NCBI GenBank assembly: GCA_017744365.1
Contig: JAGIBL010000008.1
Span: forward strand, 62,001 to 126,000
Source of the DNA: Nocardioidaceae bacterium
Lineage (GTDB): Bacteria > Actinomycetota > Actinomycetes > Propionibacteriales > Nocardioidaceae
Reading direction: 5' to 3'
DNA length: 64,000 nt
Of this stretch, positions 1 to 8,125 are shown in pieces. Every line of letters begins with the position of its first letter. Within the stretch, counting starts at the first letter, position 1. The position numbers were made by a program, and so were the translations under genes. Below the pieces are notes generated by a model, which was given only the letters and a program-made list of their open reading frames with translations, did not search any database and was not told the DNA's origin.

Positions 1-1356
1 CGGGAACGTGGTGGTGACCTGGGCGGACTCGGGGTCGTCGACGACGGTGCCGCTCGGACCGGTGACGGTCAGCTGGATGTCGAGCGCCTGGCCCTCGCCG
101 ATCCCGGTCGCGCGGACGGTCATCGGTGCCGTGCAGGTGCGGTCGACCGTGAAGGCGTCCACGTCGGTCCGGTTCTCGATCACCCCGTCCTCGGCGTAGG
201 TGACCGCCTGGCCCAGCGGGCTCGGGGTGGCGGCGTCGCCCCAGTCGTCGGGACGCTGCGGCACGCCGTGGGACTCGATCACGGCCAGGTCGTCCTGGGT
301 CTCGTTGGCGTCGCCGTACTCGCCCTTGCTGAACTGGCCGACCGCGTAGTACCCGGCGCCCATGATCGGGAACCAGTTGCCGCTACCGCCGAAGTAGCTG
401 TCGTCGCCCGCGGTGAGGGTGCCGTCGTGGAGCAGGCCGAGGTTGTGGCCGACCTCGTGCGCGGCCACGTTGGCGGCGTACGACGGGATGTCGGTGAGCT
501 CGGCGGTGTAGACCCAGGCCGGCTCGGAGGTGCCGGTGGCGTCGGCCGGGTCGTCGTAGGAGCCGACGAAGGCCACGCCCAGGCAGCCCGACGGGCAGAG
601 CGCGGCGGGCTTGGCCCGGGAGTCGTTGGTGAAGACGATCCGGCTCCCGTACGTCGTGTCCAGGGCCCCGTCGCGGTTCAGCGCGGCGCTGCCGGGGTCC
701 TGGGTGGTGACGTCGACGTCGTAGGCGGAGTACTTCTCCGCGACGATCCGCCAGACCTCCTGGACGTAGGCCTGCTCGTCGGCGGTGAAGGTGCCGTACG
801 TGCCGTCGATGCTGAACCCGTTGAACGCCACCCCGGCCGGGTAGCCGTTCGGGACCCACTCGTTGCCGGCGGCCAGGGTGTGCCCGGTGAAGTCGAGGTA
901 CATCGTGTGCGCCGAGCCCGGCTTGCTGTGCAGGAGGAAGGTGCTCGCCAGCGGCTCCGTCGGGGGAGCGATGTCCTGGGCGACCGGCCGCGGCGCGGAG
1001 TCGGCGTCGGCTGCGGTCTCGGCGTAGAACAACCGGCCGTTCGGGGCGATCCACGCGGTCTTGTCCTCACGCAGGACGCCGGCCAGCTTGGTGGCGCTGA
1101 GGTGGTTGCGGCGCGCGGCGGTCTTCAGGTTATCGCCGAGAGCGGTGACCGCGGCGGCACCGCGCCGGGGACGGTCGAGCACCCGGTGCCCGTCGTCGCC
1201 CCCGACCGCACGCGCGCTCAGGGCCGGCCGGGTCGACCGGCTCGACCGCCCGGTCCCGTCGTCGTCCGCGTGCGCGGGGGCGAAGGCGAGGGCCGAGGTG
1301 AGGGGCAGCAGGAGGGCGAGCGGGAGCAGGAGCTTGCGGGAGGGCGTCAGACGCAT
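1..1356 (-). CDS. Secreted metzincin-like zinc metalloprotease, 3' end cut by window edge
   Basis: The frame is open from an ATG at 1356 to the window edge, about 452 codons, so the C-terminus lies outside. Residues 1-30 form a Sec signal peptide: MRLTPSRK, a leucine/alanine-rich core, then an A-H-A type cleavage site. Around residue 297 is HEVGHNLGLLHD, which fits the metzincin signature HExxHxxGxxHD (three zinc-binding His plus catalytic Glu). The sequence near residue 330, with FSKGEYGDANETQDD, is shared with the proteins at 1420-3240 and 50657-52660, so the three are paralogs. The region after it resembles a pre-peptidase C-terminal beta-sandwich. It is probably an exported protease; the substrate is unknown. 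It lies behind the paralog in the same orientation, 63 bases away, so the two may be cotranscribed. The zinc site and export are seen in the sequence; the proteolytic role is inferred from the family. Confidence 0.85.
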   Translation of the reverse strand, partial: MRLTPSRKLLLPLALLLPLTSALAFAPAHADDDGTGRSSRSTRPALSARAVGGDDGHRVLDRPRRGAAAVTALGDNLKTAARRNHLSATKLAGVLREDKTAWIAPNGRLFYAETAADADSAPRPVAQDIAPPTEPLASTFLLHSKPGSAHTMYLDFTGHTLAAGNEWVPNGYPAGVAFNGFSIDGTYGTFTADEQAYVQEVWRIVAEKYSAYDVDVTTQDPGSAALNRDGALDTTYGSRIVFTNDSRAKPAALCPSGCLGVAFVGSYDDPADATGTSEPAWVYTAELTDIPSYAANVAAHEVGHNLGLLHDGTLTAGDDSYFGGSGNWFPIMGAGYYAVGQFSKGEYGDANETQDDLAVIESHGVPQRPDDWGDAATPSPLGQAVTYAEDGVIENRTDVDAFTVDRTCTAPMTVRATGIGEGQALDIQLTVTGPSGTVVDDPESAQVTTTFP

Positions 1357-1419
1357 GGGCGAGATTCTGCAGTGCCGCGCCCGGTCGCGTGGCCGATTTT
1401 GCCGGAAATTTCCCATCGA

Positions 1420-3240
1420 TCAGCGTGCGGTCACGATGGCCGAGTACGTCGACAGCCGGGAGGAACCGACCCGGTTGATCGCGAGGACCCGGAACCGGTA
1501 GCGGCCCTTCGGGAGCCGCCAGACCAGGCTGCGTGCCGAGGCCGGCCGCAGCGCGGAGGTGTACCCGCGCACGACCCGGCCGTGGCTGTCGACCCGGAAG
1601 GCGCGCACCCGGTAGCCGCGGATCGCCGCGCCGCCGTTCGAGGCGGGGGCGGCCCAGCGGGCGATCGCGGTCACCGCGCCACCCCGCGCACCCGCGCTGG
1701 CGCGGCGGGTACGCGGGGCTGAGGGGCGGGTGACGCTGGTCGAGGTGGCCGAGAGCGAGGCGCCGCCGTCGCCCTCGCAGCCGGAGATGCTCAGCCGGTA
1801 GCCGCCGACGCTGCCGTAGCCGGAGTACCCGGTCGTGGCCGGGCTGCCGTGGCCGACGCCGGCGACCCGGACGTAGGCCGCGCCGGCGGGCAGGCTCTTG
1901 GCGGTGGCGGTCGCGTTCAGCCCGGTCGGCTTGTGCGGCTGGTTGTAGTCCTGGCCCGAGGCCGGGTCGGCGTTGGCGACGAGTGCTCCGGCGGCGTCGT
2001 ACACGCTGACCTGGAGGTCGACGGCCTGCCCCTCGCCGATGCCGTAGGCAGCCGCGGTCAGCCCGGTGGTACAGCCGCGGCGCACCGCGAAGACGTCGGC
2101 GTCGCGGTCCGAGGAGATCACGCCGCGCACGCCGTACGACGAGCGCGTGCCGAGGTCGGTGGCCGCGGCGATGCTGCTGCCGAAGTCGTCGGCCCGGAAC
2201 GGGGCGCCGTTCGCGGCGATGACGGCGAGGTCGTCCTCGGTGTTGCTGGCGCGGCTGTACTCGCCCTTGCTGAACTGGCCGACCGCGTTGAGGCTCGACC
2301 CCATCAGCGGGAACCAGTTGCCCTGGCCGGCGTAGTAGGTGGCGCCCCCGGAGATGCCGTCGTGGTGCAGCCCGAAGGTGTGCCCGATCTCGTGCGCGGC
2401 GGTGTGCGCGATCAGCGCCGGCAGGTCGTGGGTCTTGGAGGTGAACACCCAGGCCGGCTCGTAGCTGTCGGTGTTGTCCCCGGTGTAGTCGAAGCCGCCG
2501 AGGATTGCGATGCCCGAGCAGCTGCCGCCGCAGGCCTGGTTGACGGCGTCCGGGTCGTCGCTGAACACCACGTGGTCGCCGTACGTCGGATCGCCGGAGC
2601 CGTCCCGGTTGTACGCCGCGGCGCCCGGGTCCTGGGTGGTGACGTCGACGTCGAAGGGCGCGTACTTCTCCGCCACGATCTGCCAGACCTTCTGGACCAC
2701 GGCCCGCTCGGTGTCGCTGAAGGCGGGGCTGCCGTCCATGCTGAAGCCCTCGAAGGCGCCCGGGGTCATGTTGCCCTGGACGTCCCAGAAGCCGCCGGCG
2801 CGCAGGGTGAAGCCGTCGAAGTCGAGGTAGATGGTGTGGTTCGAGCCCGGCAGGCTGTGCAGCGCGAAGGTCTGCGAGACCGGGTAGATCGGGGCGACCG
2901 AGGCCTGCGCCGTCGTCGCCTGCGCCGTCGTCGCCTCGGCGGCGGTGGGCGCCTCCTCGATGTAGAACAAGCGGCCGTCGCGGCCCAGCCAGGCGCTGGT
3001 GTCCCGGTCGAGCACGCTGCGCAGGCCGGACGCGCTCATCCGGTTGAGCCGGGCGGCCTGGTCCAGCCGGGTGCCGAGCGCGGCGAGCGCGGCCCTACCG
3101 TGCTGGGGCCGGTCGATGAGGCGGCCGTGCCGGCCGGCGGACGTCCCTTCGGCGTGGGCGACGCCGAACGTCGCCACCGTGGTGACGGTGGCCAGGCCGA
3201 GGACGATGAGGCGTCGAGCGATCCGAGGGGAGGGGTTCAC
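1420..3240 (-). CDS. Secreted metzincin-like metalloprotease with C-terminal fibronectin III-like domain
   Basis: 606 residues. The GTG start is preceded by GAGGAG at about 3243-3248. Residues 1-30 are a Sec signal peptide ending V-A-H-A. The catalytic motif HEIGHTFGLHHD is at 283-294 and matches HExxHxxGxxHD. Cysteines near 237 and 241 lie ahead of it, as in metzincins. Residues about 350-490 look like a pre-peptidase C-terminal domain (D-x-D-x-F, G-Y-S-G-Y-G-S-V-G). After a Ser/Thr/Arg linker, residues about 525-605 form a fibronectin type III-like module (GGAAIRGYRVRAF, then YRFRVLAINRVGSS). It is clearly paralogous to its neighbour at 1-1356 and to 50657-52660; each paralog carries a different C-terminal module where that end is visible. 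It presumably acts outside the cell. A C-terminal wall-binding role is a guess. Confidence 0.88.
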   Translation of the reverse strand: MNPSPRIARRLIVLGLATVTTVATFGVAHAEGTSAGRHGRLIDRPQHGRAALAALGTRLDQAARLNRMSASGLRSVLDRDTSAWLGRDGRLFYIEEAPTAAEATTAQATTAQASVAPIYPVSQTFALHSLPGSNHTIYLDFDGFTLRAGGFWDVQGNMTPGAFEGFSMDGSPAFSDTERAVVQKVWQIVAEKYAPFDVDVTTQDPGAAAYNRDGSGDPTYGDHVVFSDDPDAVNQACGGSCSGIAILGGFDYTGDNTDSYEPAWVFTSKTHDLPALIAHTAAHEIGHTFGLHHDGISGGATYYAGQGNWFPLMGSSLNAVGQFSKGEYSRASNTEDDLAVIAANGAPFRADDFGSSIAAATDLGTRSSYGVRGVISSDRDADVFAVRRGCTTGLTAAAYGIGEGQAVDLQVSVYDAAGALVANADPASGQDYNQPHKPTGLNATATAKSLPAGAAYVRVAGVGHGSPATTGYSGYGSVGGYRLSISGCEGDGGASLSATSTSVTRPSAPRTRRASAGARGGAVTAIARWAAPASNGGAAIRGYRVRAFRVDSHGRVVRGYTSALRPASARSLVWRLPKGRYRFRVLAINRVGSSRLSTYSAIVTAR

Positions 3241-3249
3241 ACTCCTCGT

Positions 3250-3270
3250 ATCGGGCCCGGTTTGCCCGAT
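3250..3270. other. Perfect 7-bp inverted repeat in the leader of the metalloprotease gene
   Basis: The arms ATCGGGC (3250-3256) and GCCCGAT (3264-3270) flank a 7-base loop, between psuG and the start codon of the minus-strand protease gene at 3240. No T-run follows on the minus strand, so a simple terminator for psuG is not convincing. It could be an operator or an mRNA leader structure. The same two 7-mers, in the opposite order and also 7 bases apart, occur at 46573-46593 in front of another secreted-protein gene. Confidence 0.45.
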
Positions 3271-3282
3271 TTGAGTAAAAAG

Positions 3283-4215
3283 TCAGAAAATTGCCGAGAA
3301 CTCCCGCGCGATCTCCGCACCGAGGTGGGCGTTGTTCTTCACCAGGGCGATGTTCGCGGCCAGCGAGTCGCCCCCGGTCAGCTCCACGATCCGGCCGAGC
3401 AGGTACGGCGTGATGTCCTTGCCGGTGATCCCGAGCCGGTCCAGGTCGCCGAGCGCCTGCTCGATGATCGTGTCGATCCGGTCGTGGCTGATCTCGTCGG
3501 CCTCGGGGATCGGGTTCGCGACGCTGATCCCGCCGGCGATGGCGAGGTCGTCCTTGGCCTTCATCTGCGCGGCGATCTCCCCCGGGGAGTCGACCCGGAG
3601 GGGGACGGCGAAGCCCGACGTACGGGTGTAGAAGGCGGGGAAGTCGTCGGTGCGGTACCCGAGGACCGGCACGCCGAGGGTCTCCATCCGCTCGAGGGTC
3701 AGCCCGATGTCGAGGATCGACTTCACCCCGGCCGAGACCACCGTCACCGGGGTCAGCGACAGCTCGGTCAGGTCGGCGCTCTCGTCGAAGCTGTGCGCGG
3801 CGCCGCGGTGCACGCCACCGAGGCCCCCGGTGGTGAAGACCCGGATGCCGGCGAGGCTCGCCAGCCGCATGGTCGCGGCGACCGTCGTGGCGCCGTGCTC
3901 GCCGCGCGCGACGACGTACGGGAGGTCCCGGATGGAGACCTTGCGGATGCTGTGCTCGCTTCCGGGGGCCTCGCCGCTGCCCAGGAGCTCGAGGCCCTCG
4001 TCGTCCAGGCCGATCCGCGGCACTCCGTCGAGCACGGCGATCGTCGCCGGCACCACGTCGTGCTCACGGATGATGCCCTCGACCTCGCGGGCCATCGCCA
4101 CGTTGTCCGGGTAGGGCATCCCGTGGCTGATGATCGTGCTCTCCAGCGCGAGCACCGGGTGCCGCTCGGCCAGCGCGGTCCGGACCTCGTCGGTCATCCG
4201 CAGGTCCAGGGTCAT
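3283..4215 (-). CDS. psuG: Pseudouridine-5'-phosphate glycosidase
   Basis: 310 residues, the normal family length. It reversibly cleaves pseudouridine 5'-phosphate to uracil and ribose 5-phosphate in the cytoplasm, allowing reuse of RNA-derived pseudouridine. Visible family motifs are ALESTIISHGMPYP near residue 24 (catalytic Glu), VSIRDLPYVVARGEHGATTV (active-site Lys region just before), and SAGVKSILDIGLTLE near residue 160 (the lysine that forms the sugar adduct). AGGISVANPIP near residue 227 is also typical. The ATG overlaps the stop of the upstream kinase gene by four bases (ATGA, 4212-4215). The two genes therefore form a translationally coupled psuK-psuG operon read on the minus strand. 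Confidence 0.93.
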   Translation of the reverse strand: MTLDLRMTDEVRTALAERHPVLALESTIISHGMPYPDNVAMAREVEGIIREHDVVPATIAVLDGVPRIGLDDEGLELLGSGEAPGSEHSIRKVSIRDLPYVVARGEHGATTVAATMRLASLAGIRVFTTGGLGGVHRGAAHSFDESADLTELSLTPVTVVSAGVKSILDIGLTLERMETLGVPVLGYRTDDFPAFYTRTSGFAVPLRVDSPGEIAAQMKAKDDLAIAGGISVANPIPEADEISHDRIDTIIEQALGDLDRLGITGKDITPYLLGRIVELTGGDSLAANIALVKNNAHLGAEIAREFSAIF

Positions 4216-5117
4216 CGCAGCTCCTCCAGGGTTCGGTCCACCAGGATCTCGGTGAGGTCGGCGTGCACCGGGCTCGGCGAGCCGACGGTCAGCCAGGCCG
4301 CCGCGGCGCCGAACCAGGCGGCGGCCTCCAGGTCGGCGCCGGTGTTGAGGCGGTGCACGTACGCCGCCAGCATGGCGTCCCCGGCGCCGGTCACGTCGAC
4401 GACCTCGGCGGGCGGCAGGCTGACCCGGATCTCGGGCAGGCCGGCCCGGTGCAGCACGCTGCCGGCGGCGCCGTGGCGCAGCCAGACCACCTCGACGCCC
4501 TGCTCGTGCGCGTGCGCGATCGCCGCGTCCTGGTCGTCGACGCCGGCCCAGGCGGTGAGCTCGGCGGCGTTCGGGGTGAACGTGTGCACGCCCGGGATGG
4601 CGCCCAGCCGGCCCGCCTTCGCCACGCCCACCGGGTCCAGCACGACCGGGATCCCGCGCGCCGCCGCCAGCCGGAGGCCGTGCTCGATCGTGTCCGTACG
4701 CAGGTTGCCGTCGAGCACCAGCCAGCCGGCGTCGTCGAGCAGGCCGCCGCCCAGATCGGCCGGGACCACCGAGGCGGTCGCGGCCATGTCGGCCACCCCG
4801 ATGTCCAGGTCGCCGTCCCGGGTCAGGACGGCGGTGTAGGTGCCGGTGCGCAGGTTGTCGTGCCGCTTGACCCGGCTGGTGTCGACGTCGAGCAGACCGA
4901 GTCCGCTGAGCAGCAGGTCGCCGGCATGATCGCGCCCCACCGCGCCGGCCAGCCGGACCGTGCTACCCAGGCGGGCCAGGTTCTCCGCGATGTTGCGGCC
5001 CACCCCGCCCGGCGCCGCGATCGTGCGCCCCGGGTTGCTGCTCCCGCGCACGGTTTCCGTCTCGATCCGGGCCAGGGTGTCCAGGTTGATGCCACCGACC
5101 ACGACCACGGGCTTCAC
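4212..5117 (-). CDS. psuK: PfkB-family carbohydrate kinase, probable pseudouridine kinase
   Basis: 301 residues from a GTG at 5117. The N-terminal VVVVGGINLDT and early glycine motif GGVGRNIAENLARLG are PfkB/ribokinase signature 1. Near the C-terminus DVTGAGDAMLAAYVH is signature 2, with the catalytic base Asp in GAGD. Phosphorylation of pseudouridine to its 5'-phosphate is inferred from the four-base overlap with psuG, which uses that product. Other sugar or nucleoside kinases of the family cannot be excluded by sequence alone. No dedicated transporter gene lies next to the pair. Confidence 0.85.
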   Translation of the reverse strand: MKPVVVVGGINLDTLARIETETVRGSSNPGRTIAAPGGVGRNIAENLARLGSTVRLAGAVGRDHAGDLLLSGLGLLDVDTSRVKRHDNLRTGTYTAVLTRDGDLDIGVADMAATASVVPADLGGGLLDDAGWLVLDGNLRTDTIEHGLRLAAARGIPVVLDPVGVAKAGRLGAIPGVHTFTPNAAELTAWAGVDDQDAAIAHAHEQGVEVVWLRHGAAGSVLHRAGLPEIRVSLPPAEVVDVTGAGDAMLAAYVHRLNTGADLEAAAWFGAAAAWLTVGSPSPVHADLTEILVDRTLEELR

Positions 5118-5154
5118 GCCGCGACCCTAGCCGCCGCGCGTACGTAAACCAGCA

Positions 5155-5213
5155 TGCGAATGTCGCGCGTGGGGCTGGTGGTGTGCGCACGCGCCCCACC
5201 AGCGACATTCGCA
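5155..5213. repeat. Long imperfect inverted repeat between azlD and psuK
   Basis: The left arm (5155-5175) and right arm (5193-5213) are 21 bases each and pair with two mismatches. The outer 12 bases, TGCGAATGTCGC, pair perfectly with GCGACATTCGCA. The 17-base loop itself contains the palindrome GTGCGCAC. It sits in the 171-base gap downstream of azlD and upstream of psuK, both on the minus strand. It may terminate the azlCD transcript, but there is no T-run. The regular structure looks more like a dispersed palindromic element (REP-like). No second copy was noticed in this window. Confidence 0.6.
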
Positions 5214-5228
5214 GGCCCGGGTACGCAC

Positions 5229-5263
5229 GGCGGCGCTCCCGGCGGCGCTCCCGGCGGCGCCCC
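5229..5263. repeat. 12-bp tandem repeat, nearly three copies
   Basis: GGCGGCGCTCCC is repeated at 5229-5240 and 5241-5252, followed by a partial copy GGCGGCGCCCC at 5253-5263. It lies in the non-coding gap just after azlD. It is probably simple replication slippage in GC-rich DNA. Confidence 0.7.
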
Positions 5264-5288
5264 GGTCAAGCCCTGACCACGTCGTGGG

Positions 5289-5618
5289 TCACCAGGGCAG
5301 GAGGTTGCTCAGCAGGAGGCAGGCGGCCGTTCCCGCGACGATGCTGAGGACGGCGTTGCGGCGGAGGCGGTGCACCAGGACCGTGACCACGACCCCGGCG
5401 AGCGGACCGGCGCCGTGGTCCGGGGCGCCGAGGTCGATGCGCGAGAGGCAGTACAGCGCCAGGATCGTGAGCGCGCCCAGCGGCATCCACCGCCCCAGGT
5501 CGGCCAGCAGTGCCGAGCCCGCGAGCAGGCGCCGCATCGCGAACGGGAGCGCCCGCAGGCTGATCGTGATCGCGGCGGCGACGCCGATCGCGAGGGCGAC
5601 GTACGACGGGTCAGGCAT
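5289..5618 (-). CDS. azlD: AzlD small subunit of branched-chain amino-acid exporter
   Basis: 109 residues from the ATG at 5618, which overlaps the azlC stop by eight bases (ATGCCTGA). A GTG four codons upstream is less likely. The protein is three to four hydrophobic segments: YVALAIGVAAAITISLRALPF, a second around WMPLGALTILALYCL, then AGVVVTVLVHRL and VLSIVAGTAACLLLSNLLPW. It has the typical AzlD motif R-A-L-P-F near residue 24. AzlC and AzlD (BrnFE-like) together export branched-chain amino acids and sometimes methionine. Eight-base coupling with azlC supports co-assembly. Confidence 0.88.
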   Translation of the reverse strand: MPDPSYVALAIGVAAAITISLRALPFAMRRLLAGSALLADLGRWMPLGALTILALYCLSRIDLGAPDHGAGPLAGVVVTVLVHRLRRNAVLSIVAGTAACLLLSNLLPW

Positions 5619-6288
5619 GCTGCCGCCCACGACGGTGCCGGATCAGCAGGGTGGCCGCGAAGACGGACATCGCCACCAGGACCATCGACCCCGGCGCGAC
5701 CAGGAACGCCAGCCCGGCCGCCCCGGTGGCGAGCAGCAGCGTGACCCGGTCCGGGCGCTCGTCGTACGCGTCCAGGGCGAGGACCACGAAGAGCGCGGTG
5801 AGGACGAAGTCGAGTCCCTCCACGTCGCCGAGCAGTGACCCGGCCAGCGCGCCGAGCAGCGAGCCGCCCACCCAGGACAGGTGCAGCCCCGCCTGGGTCG
5901 CCAGGATCCGGCCGCTGCTCAGCATGGCCGGGTCCTTGCCGGCGGTCAGGGCGTAGGCCTCGTCGATGAGCGCGAAGACGCTGTACGCGCGCGGAAGCCG
6001 GCCCTCGACCCGGTGCAGCGGGAAGGTCAGCCCGTAGAAAAGGTGGCGGGAGTTGACCACGAAGGTGGTCAGCGCGATCGCGGCGATCGAGGCGCCGCCG
6101 GCGAGCATGCCGACCAGGATGAACTCGACCGAGCCGGCGAAGACCGTGAGCGAGATCAGCGGTGCCAGCCACCAGGGAAAGCCGTAGCCGGTGACGACCA
6201 CGCCGAAGCCGGTCCCGAGCGCGACCAGCCCGAGCCAGACCACACCGACCTCACGAGCGGCACTGCGAACGGCGACGGCGGCGGACAT
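5611..6288 (-). CDS. azlC: AzlC large subunit of branched-chain amino-acid exporter
   Basis: 225 residues from the ATG at 6288 (MSAAVAVRSAAREVG). An upstream in-frame start would run into the divergent lrp promoter. The protein has six to seven membrane segments. It carries the AzlC hallmarks SLTVFAGSVEFILVG (residues about 52-66) and TTFVVNSRHLFYGLTFPLH. It exports branched-chain amino acids with AzlD. It is divergent from an Lrp-type gene whose start lies 79 bases away, the standard arrangement for brnFE-lrp pairs, where Lrp senses leucine or methionine and activates the exporter. That control is inference from the layout. Confidence 0.9.
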   Translation of the reverse strand: MSAAVAVRSAAREVGVVWLGLVALGTGFGVVVTGYGFPWWLAPLISLTVFAGSVEFILVGMLAGGASIAAIALTTFVVNSRHLFYGLTFPLHRVEGRLPRAYSVFALIDEAYALTAGKDPAMLSSGRILATQAGLHLSWVGGSLLGALAGSLLGDVEGLDFVLTALFVVLALDAYDERPDRVTLLLATGAAGLAFLVAPGSMVLVAMSVFAATLLIRHRRGRQHA

Positions 6289-6367
6289 GTCGCAACGATA
6301 GGAAGAATCGTGCGCAAGGTGCTTGCTTGTTCTTGCTGTCAGGAGCCCTGCGCGCAACCATCGAGCC

Positions 6368-6808
6368 ATGGATGACCTCGATCGCGCAATTCTCGACCAG
6401 CTGCGTCAGGACGGACGGCTCACCAACCAGGAGCTGGCCGCCCGGGTCGGACTCACCCCGGCCCCCTGCCTGCGCCGGGTCCGCAGGCTCGAGGCCGACG
6501 GCGTGATCGCCGGGTACACCGCGCTGGTCAACCCCGAGATGGTCGGCCGCGCGTTCGAGGTGATGATCCACGCGGACCTGGTCGCCAAGGACCTGGCCAC
6601 CGTGGAGGCGTTCGAGGCCCGGGTCGCGGCGATGGACGAGGTGGTCGAGCTGCGCCGGATGTTCGGCGTGCCCGACTACATGATCCGGGTGCAGGTGGCC
6701 GACCTCGACGCCTACGAGCGCTGGGTCACCACGCAGCTGATGGGCGACCCGGCGCTGGCCCGTGTCGACTCCCGGATCACCATGAAGGTGCTGAAGAAGG
6801 CGGTCTAG
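6368..6808 (+). CDS. lrp: Lrp/AsnC-family transcriptional regulator of the divergent exporter
   Basis: 146 residues from ATG 6368 (MDDLDRAILDQLRQDGRLTN). Residues 2-60 are the AsnC-type helix-turn-helix (LTNQELAARVGLTPAPCLRRVRRLEADGVI). Residues about 65-140 are the RAM ligand-binding and oligomerisation domain (VPDYMIRVQVADLDAYERWV). The 79-base gap to azlC (6289-6367) is the only space for shared operators. It contains short GCGCAA/CTTGC elements but no clear long palindrome. The gene ends by overlapping the stop of the convergent MFS gene by three bases or so. Confidence 0.92.
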   Translation: MDDLDRAILDQLRQDGRLTNQELAARVGLTPAPCLRRVRRLEADGVIAGYTALVNPEMVGRAFEVMIHADLVAKDLATVEAFEARVAAMDEVVELRRMFGVPDYMIRVQVADLDAYERWVTTQLMGDPALARVDSRITMKVLKKAV

Positions 6809-8079
6809 CCGGACGCGGTCGCGGCGCCGTAGCGGGCGCGCGTGGCCAGTGCCCAGGCGCAGACCGGCTTCATCGCCGCGGCCGCACCGAGGATCAGGCC
6901 GCCCATCACGAACCAGCCCGGCCGGCCCCACTCGATGCACAGCAGCGTGATGAGCGTCGGTCCGGCCACGTTGGACAGGCTGAACCCGAGCCCGGCGAAA
7001 CCCTGGTACTGACCCTGGCGCTCCATCGGGGCCAGGCCCATCGAGACGCCCCACTGCCCGCCCGACGAGATCATCTCGCCGACCACGTGGATGGAGGCGC
7101 CGAGCAGCAGCAGCCCGATCGCGGCGACCCGGGAGGTCCCGTCGCTGAGCGCGATCACGGTGAACCCGGCCGCGATCCAGAGCCCGCCGCGCAGCATCGC
7201 GTCGGCCGCGTGCGTCACGGTGTCGGTGCCGCCGGCCATCCTCACCTGGAAGAGCGCGACGATCGCGGTGTTGAGGATGAGGATCACCGCGACCATCGAG
7301 GTCGGGGCGTCGGTGTGCTCGCTGACCCAGAGCGGGATGCCCACCTCCATCACGACGAAGTGCATCGCCACGATCCCGCACAGCGCGGTGACGACGACGT
7401 ACGGGACGTCGCGCAGCACCGCCAGCCGAGGCTCGCCGGCGGCGCGCGGGGGAGCGGGCTCGAGGTACGGCAGCCGGCCGAAGACGAGCGCGGTGCACAT
7501 CATGCAGACCGCGTCGAGCACGAACACGGCCAGATAGGCCCAGGACTCGTCGATGGTCAGCGCGATGCCGCCGAGCAGGGCGCCGAACCCGATCGCGACG
7601 TTGGTGATCGCGCGCAGGTAGGCCTTGAACCGGACGCCCTGGCCGCCAGTCGCGATCCGCGCGATGTAGCCGTTGCGAAGTGCGTTCGCGCCGGCCTCGT
7701 TGGTGGTCGCGAAGGCCATCACCAGGATCAGGGCCCACGGCGTCCGGGCGACGAGCAGGCCGAGCGAGCCGATGCCGGCCAGGATCGTGCACAGCCGCAT
7801 CACCTCACGCGGGCCGCGGACGTCACCGAGATGGCCGATCGGCACCTGCGCGACCATCGCGAGCAGGGCGCCGGTGCTGAGCGCGATGCCCACCGTCGAG
7901 GGACGCAGCCCGACCTCGCGCGTGAAGTACAGCGCGAACGTGGTCATCAGCGCGCCGGTGCCGGCCCGGCTGACCAGGGTGGCCAGAGCCAGGATGCGCA
8001 GGTTCGGGTCGAGCGGGATGCCTCGGCGGGTGAGCCGGTCGCTGGGTGACTTGTCGTGGGGGGTGGTCGCCGAGCTCAC
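6805..8079 (-). CDS. MFS transporter
   Basis: 424 residues from a GTG at 8079. About twelve hydrophobic segments are visible. The first half has the MFS loop 2-3 signature region GHLGDVRGPREVMRL (residues about 82-96, G-x-L-x-D-R-x-G-R-R type). The long central cytoplasmic loop contains YLEPAPPRAAGEPRLAVLRDVPYV. Substrate cannot be told from the sequence; drug or metabolite efflux is the usual role of such proteins. It lies 46 bases downstream of lexA on the same strand, with only a weak ribosome-binding site. It may be read from the lexA promoter, which would make it SOS-inducible (inference). Confidence 0.85.
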   Translation of the reverse strand: MSSATTPHDKSPSDRLTRRGIPLDPNLRILALATLVSRAGTGALMTTFALYFTREVGLRPSTVGIALSTGALLAMVAQVPIGHLGDVRGPREVMRLCTILAGIGSLGLLVARTPWALILVMAFATTNEAGANALRNGYIARIATGGQGVRFKAYLRAITNVAIGFGALLGGIALTIDESWAYLAVFVLDAVCMMCTALVFGRLPYLEPAPPRAAGEPRLAVLRDVPYVVVTALCGIVAMHFVVMEVGIPLWVSEHTDAPTSMVAVILILNTAIVALFQVRMAGGTDTVTHAADAMLRGGLWIAAGFTVIALSDGTSRVAAIGLLLLGASIHVVGEMISSGGQWGVSMGLAPMERQGQYQGFAGLGFSLSNVAGPTLITLLCIEWGRPGWFVMGGLILGAAAAMKPVCAWALATRARYGAATASG

Positions 8080-8125
8080 CGCCAGAACCTACGTCGCGAT
8101 CCCGGCGAGCCGCCTCCCATTAACG

